In this document: one piece after another, positions 34,084 to 42,334 of the stretch | Numbering within the stretch: the first letter of the stretch is position 1 | Layout of the letters: each line of letters begins with the position of its first letter | Assembly: GCA_011525945.1 (NCBI GenBank) | Contig: WYBJ01000203.1 | Location: 1-49,051, forward strand | Origin: Burkholderiaceae bacterium | GTDB lineage: Bacteria; Pseudomonadota; Gammaproteobacteria; Burkholderiales; WYBJ01 | Length of the DNA: 49,051 nucleotides | Direction: 5' to 3' | Notes under the pieces: model-generated | Told to the model about the DNA's origin: nothing | What the model saw: the letters and a program-made list of their open reading frames with translations, nothing else | Database searches by the model: none | Made by a program: the position numbers and the translations under genes

Positions 34084-35070
34084 TCAGGACGAAATCGAGC
34101 GCGCACGCAAGTAGGCGAGCCGATCCACTGACCGAATCTTGACCTGCTGCACGGTCTTGGAGCGAAGAACATGCAAAACGACGTCGTCGCCGGCAGGCCC
34201 GCTCGCCCACAGTCGTTGATAAAACTCTCCCTGCCCGCCGATCGACTGGCCGGCAACGCCGAGGATCACGTCGCCGCGCCGCATGCCAGCGTCTGCAGCC
34301 GGCGTACCGGGAAGTACCCGGGTCACGACGACGTGGTTCTCCACCTCCTCGGTGTAGATCCCGAGCCAGGGCCGCGCGGGCTCGCGCCGTCGGCCGTGAC
34401 TGACGAGCTCGTCGAGCACGGGCTTGAGCAGATCGATCGGCACGAACATGTTGCCCGGGAATGCCACGCCCGTGTTGAGCGCATCACCAACCCAGAGCGA
34501 GCCAATACCGATCAACCTTCCGTCTCGATCGAGCAAGGCGGCGCCACTATGATCGAAGCGCGGCGGCGCCGTAAACAACGCCCCGTCGATCATATACTCC
34601 CAGTAGCCGGTGAAACGCCGCCGCGAGACCACGTAGGCACCGCTCGGACCACCGCCGGCGGCATGCGTCACAGCCATGACCTGATCGAACTCGCGCACGG
34701 AATCCGAATCGCCGAACGCGATCGGCCGGGAGGCGATGGCGGCCGTGGCGCGCAGCAATCCGAACCCGGTAGCATGATCGAAGCCGATCACTACGGCCGG
34801 AAAAACCCGCCCATCGGGCGCGAGCACCAGAATCGAATCGGCCTCCAGCACGAGATAGCCAATCGTGACGATGAGTCCGTCGCGGCCGATGATGACACCG
34901 CTGCCCTCGCGCTCGGCGCCCAGGGTCTCGGCAGTCCGCGCATTGGGAATGGTCTTGATGCTGAGCTTGACGATCGCATCGAGCGCGGGCTTGCGCGCAG
35001 GCAGCTCCGCGATCAGGTCGTGTGCCGCCCTCCAACAAGCGAACGATGCCGTAAACAAGGGCAGTGTCAT
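34084..35070 (-). CDS. HtrA-like PDZ protein lacking two catalytic residues
   Basis: The 328-residue protein has an S1C/HtrA-type trypsin fold (~30-215) followed by one PDZ domain (~235-315: PWLGIYTEEVENHVVVTRVLPGTPAADAGMRRGDVILGV). The catalytic His position, normally in IVTNNHVV, is Tyr72 in IVTIGYLV. The catalytic Asp position is Gly102 in DHATGFGLL, where HtrA proteins have DPxTDLALL. The Ser region reads FDHSGAALL with S175 kept but GNSGGP lost. I infer an inactive pseudoprotease that may bind peptides or act as a scaffold. No signal peptide is clear. It starts 42 bp from the divergent pip gene and precedes maeB by 12 bp, so it may be co-expressed with malic enzyme. Confidence 0.88.
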   Translation of the reverse strand: MTLPLFTASFACWRAAHDLIAELPARKPALDAIVKLSIKTIPNARTAETLGAEREGSGVIIGRDGLIVTIGYLVLEADSILVLAPDGRVFPAVVIGFDHATGFGLLRATAAIASRPIAFGDSDSVREFDQVMAVTHAAGGGPSGAYVVSRRRFTGYWEYMIDGALFTAPPRFDHSGAALLDRDGRLIGIGSLWVGDALNTGVAFPGNMFVPIDLLKPVLDELVSHGRRREPARPWLGIYTEEVENHVVVTRVLPGTPAADAGMRRGDVILGVAGQSIGGQGEFYQRLWASGPAGDDVVLHVLRSKTVQQVKIRSVDRLAYLRARSISS

Positions 35071-35112
35071 GGTGCCCCCATGCTAACATTCCGAGCGCTC
35101 AGTCGCGACGCC

Positions 35113-36135
35113 ATGCCGGTCCATTCAGCAGCCGCCACCGCCGTGTTTCCTTTTCTTGAGCCTCGTATCAGCGGCATGCTCGAGCTCGATGCGCGTCATC
35201 GAATGTATTGGGAAGAATGCGGCAGCTCGGACGGCGTTCCCGTCGTCTTTCTGCACGGCGGCCCAGGGGCCGGCAGCACCCCCGATCACCGCCGTTTTTT
35301 CGACCCGCGTTTCTACCGGATCATCGTGTTCGACCAACGCGGGTCGGGCCGCTCGCTCCCTCATGGCGAGATCGCGGACAACACCACGCCGCTGCTCGTT
35401 GCCGACATGGAGCGGTTACGCGTGCATCTGGGGATCGAGCGTTGGGCGATCTTCGGCGGCTCGTGGGGCAGCACACTCGCGCTCGCGTATGGCGCCGCCC
35501 ATCATGAGCGTTGCCTTGCCTTCATCTTGCGCGGGATCTTTCTTGGCAGCCGCGACGAGATCGACTGGTTTCTGTACGGACTGCGCCGCTTCTTCCCGGA
35601 AGCCTGGCGAGCTTTCGTTCGCGACTTCTCCGAATCCGAGCGGACTGATTTGCTGAAAGCCTATCATCGTCGGCTGGTTGACCCGGACCCACAGGTCCAT
35701 GGCCCCGCTGCACGCGCCTGGAGCACCTACGAGGGGTCGTGCTCGACCTTGCGGCCGAATGGCGAGGTCCTGCGTCACAGTTCGACCAATCCGACTGCCC
35801 TGAGCCTCGCGCGTATCGAAGCGCACTACTTCATGCACGATATCTTCATGCCGCCGGGCGCCCTGCTAGCCGGTGTGGAACGCATCCGCCATCTGCCCTG
35901 CTGGATCGTCCAGGGGCGTTACGACGCGGTGTGTCCGATCGCGACGGCGGATCTGCTCGCACGGGCGTGGCCGCAGGCACGGTACGTCGTGGTGCCCGAC
36001 GCGGGCCACTCGGCCTGGGAACCGGGAATTCTGGCCGCACTGCTACACGCCACGGAAGCGCTGAAAGATTCCTGCGGCGAAGCCGGTACAACGGTCGGCG
36101 CCGGTCTCCCTACATTGCAGCGCGGCATGCCCTAA
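35113..36135 (+). CDS. pip: Prolyl iminopeptidase
   Basis: Alpha/beta-hydrolase that releases N-terminal proline from peptides. From the ATG at 35113 the product is 340 residues, close to the proteobacterial enzyme. It has MYWEECGSSDGVPVVFLHGG with the oxyanion HGGPGAG, FDQRGSGRS, the nucleophile elbow GGSWGS (S117), the acid in QGRYDAVCP and the His in DAGHSAWEPG. An in-frame ATG 33 bp upstream is possible. It acts in the cytoplasm, with no signal peptide. The C-terminus carries a ~20-residue Gly/Thr-rich tail (EAGTTVGAGLPTLQRG) that looks dispensable. It diverges from the HtrA-like gene and converges with phaM. Confidence 0.93.
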   Translation: MPVHSAAATAVFPFLEPRISGMLELDARHRMYWEECGSSDGVPVVFLHGGPGAGSTPDHRRFFDPRFYRIIVFDQRGSGRSLPHGEIADNTTPLLVADMERLRVHLGIERWAIFGGSWGSTLALAYGAAHHERCLAFILRGIFLGSRDEIDWFLYGLRRFFPEAWRAFVRDFSESERTDLLKAYHRRLVDPDPQVHGPAARAWSTYEGSCSTLRPNGEVLRHSSTNPTALSLARIEAHYFMHDIFMPPGALLAGVERIRHLPCWIVQGRYDAVCPIATADLLARAWPQARYVVVPDAGHSAWEPGILAALLHATEALKDSCGEAGTTVGAGLPTLQRGMP

Positions 36136-36233
36136 CCTCGCCCCGGCTCGGAGTGCCGCCACCGGGTTTTCGCCGTGCTCGCGTGCCGGCGTCGAGGGCT
36201 GAACCCCGCGCCAAGGTCATTGACTCCGCAGCG

Positions 36234-36503
36234 CTACTTCTTTTCTTCGTCCGGCTTGGCTGTAGCAATACCCGACAGCGTCTCGAGTGCGGACTTCTGC
36301 ATCTCTAGGGTCTTGATCGTCATTTGCAGCAGGCCGAGATTCATCTTGAGCCAGCTTTCTACGCTGCGCAACTCGGCGAGTTTGCGTGCGACTTCCTCCA
36401 CGTCGACCGTCGGCGCAACCATTCCCGGCAAGGGAAAGCCGAGCGGATTCCACATCTTCTGCATGAACTCGAGCATATCCTTCGACCAGATATCGTCCGC
36501 CAT
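36234..36503 (-). CDS. phaM: PhaM-like polyhydroxyalkanoate granule protein, short form
   Basis: The 89-residue product matches, from memory, the N-terminal domain of PhaM of Ralstonia/Cupriavidus: DDIWSKDMLEFMQKMWNPLG, PLPGMVAPTVDVEEVARKLAELRSVESWL, and NLGLLQMTIKTLEMQKSALETL. PhaM there is larger (about 260 residues) because of a Lys/Ala/Pro-rich DNA-binding C-terminus, and it activates PHA synthase and ties granules to the nucleoid. Here the protein stops after PDEEKK, so only the synthase-binding helical part remains. The ATG at 36503 is chosen because it begins the conserved segment; the longer frame adds 22 unrelated residues. It converges with pip and follows the lytic transglycosylase gene by 105 bp. 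Its presence suggests that the organism stores PHA. Confidence 0.82.
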   Translation of the reverse strand: MADDIWSKDMLEFMQKMWNPLGFPLPGMVAPTVDVEEVARKLAELRSVESWLKMNLGLLQMTIKTLEMQKSALETLSGIATAKPDEEKK

Positions 36504-36608
36504 GCGGGCACCTCCAGGCACCAAGGAACACAAAGCCGCCTCGACGAGCCCGGCGACAGCACGCGACACCTGTCGCGGCGGATTACCGCGCCGGCGCTGC
36601 GCCGGGTT

Positions 36609-37388
36609 TCATACCTTGCCAGCGGAGCGGTCGCCGTGAACCACCCGGCGATCCTGCACCTTGCGAACAATCTGCTCTAGGCGTTGGCGCTCCGATAAGA
36701 CCCGAGCGGCATACGGATTGTGCGGATCCTGGCCGGTGCCCCCATAAAGCCTCAATGCGGCCGTAAGATCCTCATCGGTTCGGGTCGCATACTCGCGCAA
36801 CACCTTGGCGCCGGCGACGATGTTGACCTCCGGATCGAGCACGTTTACTTCGCCGCCGTGGGCTGAGCGCAGCTTGTCCTTGTGGTATTCGGGGATGATC
36901 TGCATCAAGCCCTTGGCGCCCATGACACTTTCAGCAATCGGGTTGAAGCTGGATTCAACCGCCATGACCGCCAGGATGAGAAGCGGATCGAGTTGGGTAG
37001 AATGGCCGGCAGCGTAGGCCAAGCGGACAAAACGCTCGAGGGAGTCGCTCGACACGCGGTAGCGCTTCGCCAGGAAGTCCGCCAGCGCCTGATAGCGGAG
37101 TGCATCCTTTTGCGGCAGGGAGGCCGCCATCTGCGCCGGCGCGGCCGCGGGGCCGACGGACCGCAGCGCCGGGATCGGAAACGGCGCGGATTCAAGAGCG
37201 CGCAACCAACCGGGCAGCGACACCAGCGTAACGATGCCGGCGGCGGCCACGAGAGTCGCCCGCAAACCGGCAAGTGCCGGCCCGAGATTAAATGCAAATG
37301 CGGAAAGCGAACCTCGGGTGATGCATGGGCGATCGATCATCTTCTGCACCTTCAGTCGCGCCGACGCACGGGGCGCGGCTTCGTTCAT
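36609..37388 (-). CDS. Membrane-anchored lytic transglycosylase (SLT family)
   Basis: Cleaves peptidoglycan glycan strands with formation of anhydromuramic ends. From the ATG at 37388 the product is 259 residues: a short basic cytoplasmic start, a signal-anchor helix at about residues 38-56 (TLVAAAGIVTLVSLPGW), and an SLT domain over ~115-245. Catalytic Glu lies in LAVMAVESSFNPIAES, followed by VMGAKGLMQIIPEYH, NIVAGAKVLREY and LRLYGGTG. An ATG at 37340 is an alternative start that loses 16 residues. It acts in the periplasm. It is transcribed after the sigma/anti-sigma pair but separated from it by 413 bp, so co-regulation is uncertain. Confidence 0.9.
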   Translation of the reverse strand: MNEAAPRASARLKVQKMIDRPCITRGSLSAFAFNLGPALAGLRATLVAAAGIVTLVSLPGWLRALESAPFPIPALRSVGPAAAPAQMAASLPQKDALRYQALADFLAKRYRVSSDSLERFVRLAYAAGHSTQLDPLLILAVMAVESSFNPIAESVMGAKGLMQIIPEYHKDKLRSAHGGEVNVLDPEVNIVAGAKVLREYATRTDEDLTAALRLYGGTGQDPHNPYAARVLSERQRLEQIVRKVQDRRVVHGDRSAGKV

Positions 37389-37801
37389 CTCGACAGGCCC
37401 TAGTGGCCCGCATTTCCCCCCTTGTGCGGCATTACACCGAGAAGGCCTCGGATTCGGACGTGCATGCCTCTCGGGTGTCGACTCGCGCAGCCGACGAGAC
37501 CGCGGATCGAGCTGTGAGAAACCCGCCCGGACTGCCACCAGCGAGGCGGGCTTGGTGAACCGTCCGGGAGTTTGCCAGATGACCGCCAGCCCTGGCAAGG
37601 CTTTTATGCTGCGCCGCATCAATCGACGCTGCTGGCTGCCTGACCAGCGGCTTCGATGAGGGGAACTGCTCATCAGGTGGGCATCTGCTCGTCAATAGCG
37701 CACGAGCACCTGCAGATGGCGATCGAACACGCATGGTGCGCATCCGGCGCGACACCATTTCTCAGCGACGAATTGGCGCTAAGGCATAAGTGCTTGATCG
37801 C
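37389..37801. other. 413-bp gap between the anti-sigma gene and the lytic transglycosylase gene
   Basis: I see no gene here. It contains an inverted repeat, TGCTCGT (37686-37692) with ACGAGCA (37702-37708), 9-nt loop, flanked by further complementary CATC and GATG. It lies about 95 bp beyond the anti-sigma stop on the minus strand and could help end that transcript, though no T tract follows. The transglycosylase promoter should be near the left end; none was clear. Confidence 0.5.
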
Positions 37802-38776
37802 TCAACGCAACGATTCTGGAAGCGGAAAGTCGGGGAAGCGCTTCCGGAACTGATCCAGACGGGCGCGGGCCAGTTCCTCGCGCCCATCGCGGCGCAGTTG
37901 ATCGATCTCACGCAACCACTGCTCAGCCTCCAGGAGCACGCCGCTCTGCTGTTCGGTGCGATCGGCTTGCCGGCGCTCCGGGCCGTGCGTCCCGGAGGGT
38001 ACAGCCGCGGCAGCGCCGGGCGCGGGTACGGCGAGCGCCTTGTCGGGTTCGTGACCGAATCGAGCAGCCTCTCGTCTCGTAGTCGGCGGCACCGAATCTG
38101 CGCTGCGAGCTTCCACGCTCAGCCGCGGCGCTCGTTCAGCAATCTTGCCCGCACCCGCGCTGATTTCCGCGAATGGAACCGGATCGGCGCGCTGCGTCTC
38201 TCCTCCAAGCGGGCGTGGCAACGGCGCGGCTGGCGATACCCGCGCAGACGGCCTGTGCGGCAGCGCCGACACCGCCGCGCGTTCGCGCTCCTTGGCGGGC
38301 GCCACGGGAGTCTCGCGCGGCATAGACTCCGGCTGTGCTCGCTGAGCCGCGCGATGCTCGGACGCCTCGTTCTGTTGTAATGCGCGCGGCTGCGGCGTCG
38401 CGGCCGGCAACTCTCGCTGCGCCTGAATACCCTCGCCTCCGCGCGATATCGCGTCGCTGGATTGTGCCGGCTCCGCGTCGGTGCGTCCGTTGCTCCCGGG
38501 CGAGGACGGGACGACTTGGGTGGGCGCTGAAGCGCGCGAAGGCGGCGTACGTTCCAATTCCCCCTCCAGGATCAGCGCGAGGCTCACCGCGAGACTCAGC
38601 ACTGCCGCCACAGCGAGCGGCGCCTGCCAGGACCAACGCCGACGCGCGCTCGCCCACGATCCTACCGGTGCGACGTCGCGTTCCGCCGCGGCCAGGATCG
38701 CGCGATCGAGCCGCACCGGTGGTTGCTCGCACGCACCCGCTCGGTAGAGCCTAGACAATTCGCAATCGGCGTCCAT
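37802..38776 (-). CDS. Transmembrane anti-sigma factor-like protein with long Pro/Ala-rich periplasmic region
   Basis: From the ATG at 38776 the product is 324 residues (a GTG at 38782 overlaps the sigma stop as GTGA). The N-terminal ~45 residues face the cytoplasm. One membrane helix lies near residues 50-71 (APLAVAAVLSLAVSLALIL). About 200 residues of Pro/Ala/Arg/Gln-rich, probably disordered sequence follow, then a compact conserved C-terminus (EAEQWLREIDQLRRDGREEL, RFPDFPLPESL). No zinc anti-sigma HxxxCxxC motif is present. Coupling to the sigma gene and the topology indicate a sigma-sequestering sensor, but this is inferred from context, as in other RpoE/RseA-like pairs. Confidence 0.78.
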   Translation of the reverse strand: MDADCELSRLYRAGACEQPPVRLDRAILAAAERDVAPVGSWASARRRWSWQAPLAVAAVLSLAVSLALILEGELERTPPSRASAPTQVVPSSPGSNGRTDAEPAQSSDAISRGGEGIQAQRELPAATPQPRALQQNEASEHRAAQRAQPESMPRETPVAPAKERERAAVSALPHRPSARVSPAAPLPRPLGGETQRADPVPFAEISAGAGKIAERAPRLSVEARSADSVPPTTRREAARFGHEPDKALAVPAPGAAAAVPSGTHGPERRQADRTEQQSGVLLEAEQWLREIDQLRRDGREELARARLDQFRKRFPDFPLPESLR

Positions 38777-38778
38777 GT

Positions 38779-39351
38779 TCACACCAACTCCTGCAGACCT
38801 CGACGCAATTTGGCGACGGCATAGCGCAACCGGCTCTTGGCAGTTTCGGCGTTCACGCCGGTCGCCTGTGCAATCTCCTCGACACTCAAGCCGGCCTCTT
38901 CACGCATGACGAACGCCTCGCGCTGGACATCGGGCAAGCCCGCCAGCAATGTCATGAGCCTTTCCACCTGTGTCTTGCGCTGAACGAGGATGTCGGGCTG
39001 AAGGCTGCTACGGTCCGCCAGCCTGGCAACCGGATCGTCGTCCTCGTCGTCGCTTTCGAGCACAGGCCGATGTGCGGCGCGGCGGTAGTAATCGATCAGA
39101 CGATTGTGCGCGATCCGATACAGATAGGTCGCGAACCGCGCTTGCGGTGAGTAGCGCTGGCGCGCGCGGATCAGGTTGAGCCAGACGTCCTGGAACAACT
39201 CTTCGGCTATCCCGGCCGCGCCGCACTGCCGCAACAGAAAGCGGTAGAGTCCGCCGCGATGACGTGCGTACAGCATCTCGAAAGCATGGCAGTCGCCGTC
39301 GCGATAAGCACTCATAAGCGATTCGTCGCTCGCTTGAGCGGCTTCCTTCAT
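38779..39351 (-). CDS. ECF RNA polymerase sigma factor
   Basis: This group 4 sigma factor recruits RNA polymerase to a small regulon. From the ATG at 39351, preceded by AAGGC, the product is 190 residues. Region 2 (~12-90) contains DCHAFEMLYARHRGGLYRFL, ELFQDVWLNLIRARQRY and FATYLYRIAHNRLIDYYRR. An acidic linker (ESDDEDDDP) follows. Region 4 (~130-185) contains LAGLPDVQREAFVMREEAGLSVEEIA and ETAKSRLRYAVAKLRR. Region 3 is absent, as expected. The stop overlaps the GTG of the anti-sigma gene, so the pair is translationally coupled. The inducing signal is unknown; an envelope role is plausible given the nearby transglycosylase. Confidence 0.94.
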   Translation of the reverse strand: MKEAAQASDESLMSAYRDGDCHAFEMLYARHRGGLYRFLLRQCGAAGIAEELFQDVWLNLIRARQRYSPQARFATYLYRIAHNRLIDYYRRAAHRPVLESDDEDDDPVARLADRSSLQPDILVQRKTQVERLMTLLAGLPDVQREAFVMREEAGLSVEEIAQATGVNAETAKSRLRYAVAKLRRGLQELV

Positions 39352-39607
39352 CGGCTGCCTTGCCTGCGCAGGATTGGACGTCGAACCAGCAATCGCGCGC
39401 AAGCGCAGCACGGAGCCCGCGCCGGCACCATCGCGCTCACCGTCCTCGCGGGCATGCATGCCGTGCCTTTCTCGTCATGGTTATTCGAGCCATTGAACGC
39501 ACGCCGGACCGATTCGGGTTAGATCCCGCGGCTACGGCCGCGGCGTCTGCCTTGCGGCGCCCTAACCCGGCCTCTATACTGGCCCGAGGCACCCGGAGGA
39601 GGAAAGC

Positions 39608-41656
39608 ATGGCGAAGTTCACGACCGAAGCCGTCCGCACCTTAGCCTTGGTCGGCCATGGCGCGTCCGGCAAGACTACGCTGGCCGAATGCCTGCTGGCC
39701 AGGGCCGGTCTGATCGCTACGCCGGGAAGCGTCGAACGCGGCACGACGGTGTGCGACTTCGATCCGCTCGAGAAGAGCCACAAGCACTCGATCCAATCCG
39801 CGGTCGTCCACTTCGAATGGCAGGCTCGGCGTATCCATTTGCTGGACACGCCGGGTGCGCCGGATCTCGTCGGCAACGCGATCGGCGCGCTTGAAGCCGT
39901 CGAGACGGCGGTGGTCGTAATCAACGCCCAGAACGGGATCGAAATGATCACGCGGCGCATGATGCAGTGGGCGTCCCAGCGCCAGCTTTGCCGGATGATC
40001 GTAGTCAACAAGATCGACGCCGAGAACGTCGATCTCCCGGCCCTGGTGCAGAAAATTCAGGAAACCTTCGGCAAGGAATGCCTCCCGATCAACCTGCCCG
40101 CGGACGGCGCCAGCCGCGTGGTCGATTGTTTCTTCAATCCTTCCGGTGATTCGGACTTCTCTTCGGCGCAGGCTGCCCACCAGGCCTTGATCGATCAAGT
40201 GGTCGAAGTCGATGAAGATTTGATGGCGCTTTACCTGGAAAAGGGTGAGGTCGGCCCCGAACAATTGCATGCGCCGTTCGAAACGGCCTTGCGGGAAGGG
40301 CACCTGATTCCGATTTGCTTTGCTTCGGCGCGTAACGGGGTCGGTATCGCGGAACTGCTGGAGATCTTCGTCAAACTCATGCCCAATCCGGCCGAAGGCA
40401 ATCCACCCCCGTTCTACAAGGGTGAAGGCGCATCGGCCGTTCCCATACAGGCGGTGCCCGATCCGAGCAAGCACGTGCTGGCGCACGTGTTCAAGGTGAT
40501 CATCGATCCTTTCGTCGGCAAGCTGGGCATCTTCCGCGTCTATCAGGGAACTGTGTCGAAGGACACGCAGTTGTTCATCGGCGATGGCCGCAAGCCCTTC
40601 AAGGTTGGACACCTGCTGATGCTACGGGGGAAGGACCACGTCGAGGTCGAATCTGCGGGACCGGGAGATATCGCGGCGGTCGCAAAGGTCGAGGAGATTA
40701 CCCTCGACAGCGTGCTGCACGACTCGCACGACGAGGATCATATCCACATGAAGCCAATGGAGTTCCCGCAGCCGATGCACGGACTGGCGGTGGAGCCCAA
40801 GCGGCGCGGCGACGAGCAACGCATTTCGGACGTTCTGCATAAGCTCGCGTCCGAGGATCCGTGCTTCGTGGTGGAGCACAGCGCAGCGACCAATGAAACC
40901 GTGATTCGCGGCCTAGGGGATTTGCACATGCGGTTGGTGCTGGAGAAGATGGCCGCGCAATATCACGTCGAGGTCAACACCAAGCCACCGCGCATACCGT
41001 ATCGCGAGACGATCACGGCTAAGGCCGACGGCCATCACCGGCACAAGAAGCAGACCGGCGGTGCAGGCCAGTTCGGGGAGGTCTTCCTGCGTGTCGAGCC
41101 GCTGCCGCGCGGGACGGGCTTTCAGTTCGTCGACGAAGTCAAAGGTGGAACCATTCCGACCCAGTTCATCCCCGCGGTGGAGAAAGGCATCCACCAGGTG
41201 CTCGCATCGGGTCCCATCGGCGGCTACCACGTCCAGGATTTGAAGGTGACGGTCTACGACGGCAAGCATCATCCCGTCGATTCGAAGGAGATCGCGTTCA
41301 TCACCGCGGGCCGGCGAGCACTGCTCGACGCCATGATGAAGGCAAGGCCGATCGTCCTGGAGCCTATTGTCAACATCGAGATCAGCGCGCCCGAGACGGC
41401 AATGGGCGACATCGCCGGTGATCTGTCAGCCAAGCGCGGCCAGGTGAGCGGAACCGACAGTCTCCCAGGCGGCACGATCGTCATCTCCGGTAAGGTTCCG
41501 CTGTCCGAGTTGAGCAACTACCAGGGTCGCTTGAAGTCGGTCACGGGCGGCCAGGGCTCCTACGCGATCGAGCTCAGCCACTACGATCAGGTTCCGCCGC
41601 AAGTGCAGCAGCAGATTGCCGCAAGCCACAAAAGTGCGCACGAAGAGGAAGAATAG
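39608..41656 (+). CDS. Elongation factor G-like GTPase (EF-G paralogue)
   Basis: This 682-residue translational GTPase has the EF-G domain order: G domain with GHGASGKTTL, DTPGAPDL and NKID; domain II; domain III with GLGDLHMRLVLEKM; domain IV with RIPYRETI and KKQTGGAGQFGEV; and domain V ending near residue 670. It is about 15-20 residues shorter than canonical FusA, and the G1 motif GHGASGKTT differs from FusA's AHIDAGKTT. It is therefore the EF-G-like branch rather than the main factor. A GGAGGAGG ribosome site precedes the ATG. It may be a specialised or stress-related factor. DUF2946-like and HAD genes follow on the same strand. Confidence 0.93.
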   Translation: MAKFTTEAVRTLALVGHGASGKTTLAECLLARAGLIATPGSVERGTTVCDFDPLEKSHKHSIQSAVVHFEWQARRIHLLDTPGAPDLVGNAIGALEAVETAVVVINAQNGIEMITRRMMQWASQRQLCRMIVVNKIDAENVDLPALVQKIQETFGKECLPINLPADGASRVVDCFFNPSGDSDFSSAQAAHQALIDQVVEVDEDLMALYLEKGEVGPEQLHAPFETALREGHLIPICFASARNGVGIAELLEIFVKLMPNPAEGNPPPFYKGEGASAVPIQAVPDPSKHVLAHVFKVIIDPFVGKLGIFRVYQGTVSKDTQLFIGDGRKPFKVGHLLMLRGKDHVEVESAGPGDIAAVAKVEEITLDSVLHDSHDEDHIHMKPMEFPQPMHGLAVEPKRRGDEQRISDVLHKLASEDPCFVVEHSAATNETVIRGLGDLHMRLVLEKMAAQYHVEVNTKPPRIPYRETITAKADGHHRHKKQTGGAGQFGEVFLRVEPLPRGTGFQFVDEVKGGTIPTQFIPAVEKGIHQVLASGPIGGYHVQDLKVTVYDGKHHPVDSKEIAFITAGRRALLDAMMKARPIVLEPIVNIEISAPETAMGDIAGDLSAKRGQVSGTDSLPGGTIVISGKVPLSELSNYQGRLKSVTGGQGSYAIELSHYDQVPPQVQQQIAASHKSAHEEEE

Positions 41657-41737
41657 CGGCGGGCACATCATCTTTCCTCCGCGTACGCGCTGCGATCGCT
41701 TCCCATCGACGCGCCGACTGTTACGGAAGCGAAGGAT

Positions 41738-42334
41738 ATGGACGACTCCGTTCTGCGCGCAATGGCCAGGTGGCCCAATGTACCCGCCGCGTTCGGATGG
41801 CTATCTCTCGACATGCGCGGACGATGGTTGCTGCGCCAGGAACGCGTGGGCAACGCGCGGCTGATCGAGTTCATCGGCCGTAATTACGGCAGCGATGCGA
41901 GCGGTCGCTGGTTCTTCCAGAACGGACCGCAACGCGTGTTCGCGACGCTCGCCTACGCGCCCTTGGTGTTGCGCTTGGTCCCCGGACAATACCTGATCAC
42001 CCACACGGCCAAGGTGGTGCGTGTGATTTCGAGCGCATGGATGGATCGCGAGGGTATCGTCACCCTGCATACCGAGCACGGTGCGGGCACAGTCGACGAT
42101 CGCGATATCGAGTCGCTTGCGCCCTGGATCTCGGATGCTACCGGCCGGAGGCCGCCCGAAGATCTACTCACCGAGTTGCTCGAGAGCACCCAGGAAGGAC
42201 GGGACTGCGGTATCCGCTTGCGTTATGGCGGCCGTGCGGTCGCGCTCCGTCCGCTGCCGGCCGACGAGACGCCCAACCGGCTCGGGTTTGTGCGCATACC
42301 GCGGCCGCTACCCGAAAAGGGGGCGGACTGCTGA
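41738..42334 (+). CDS. DUF2946-like protein
   Basis: The 198-residue product begins MDDSVLRAMARWPNVPAAFGWLSLDMRGRW and continues with ARLIEFIGRNYG and GRWFFQNGPQRVF. I recognise this, from memory, as the pattern of the betaproteobacterial DUF2946 family, of unknown function. No signal peptide or membrane segment is seen. It lies 81 bp after the EF-G-like gene, and its stop shares one base with the start of the HAD gene (TGATG), so the two are translationally coupled. The C-terminal third is rich in Arg and Pro and less recognisable. The function is unknown. Confidence 0.8.
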   Translation: MDDSVLRAMARWPNVPAAFGWLSLDMRGRWLLRQERVGNARLIEFIGRNYGSDASGRWFFQNGPQRVFATLAYAPLVLRLVPGQYLITHTAKVVRVISSAWMDREGIVTLHTEHGAGTVDDRDIESLAPWISDATGRRPPEDLLTELLESTQEGRDCGIRLRYGGRAVALRPLPADETPNRLGFVRIPRPLPEKGADC

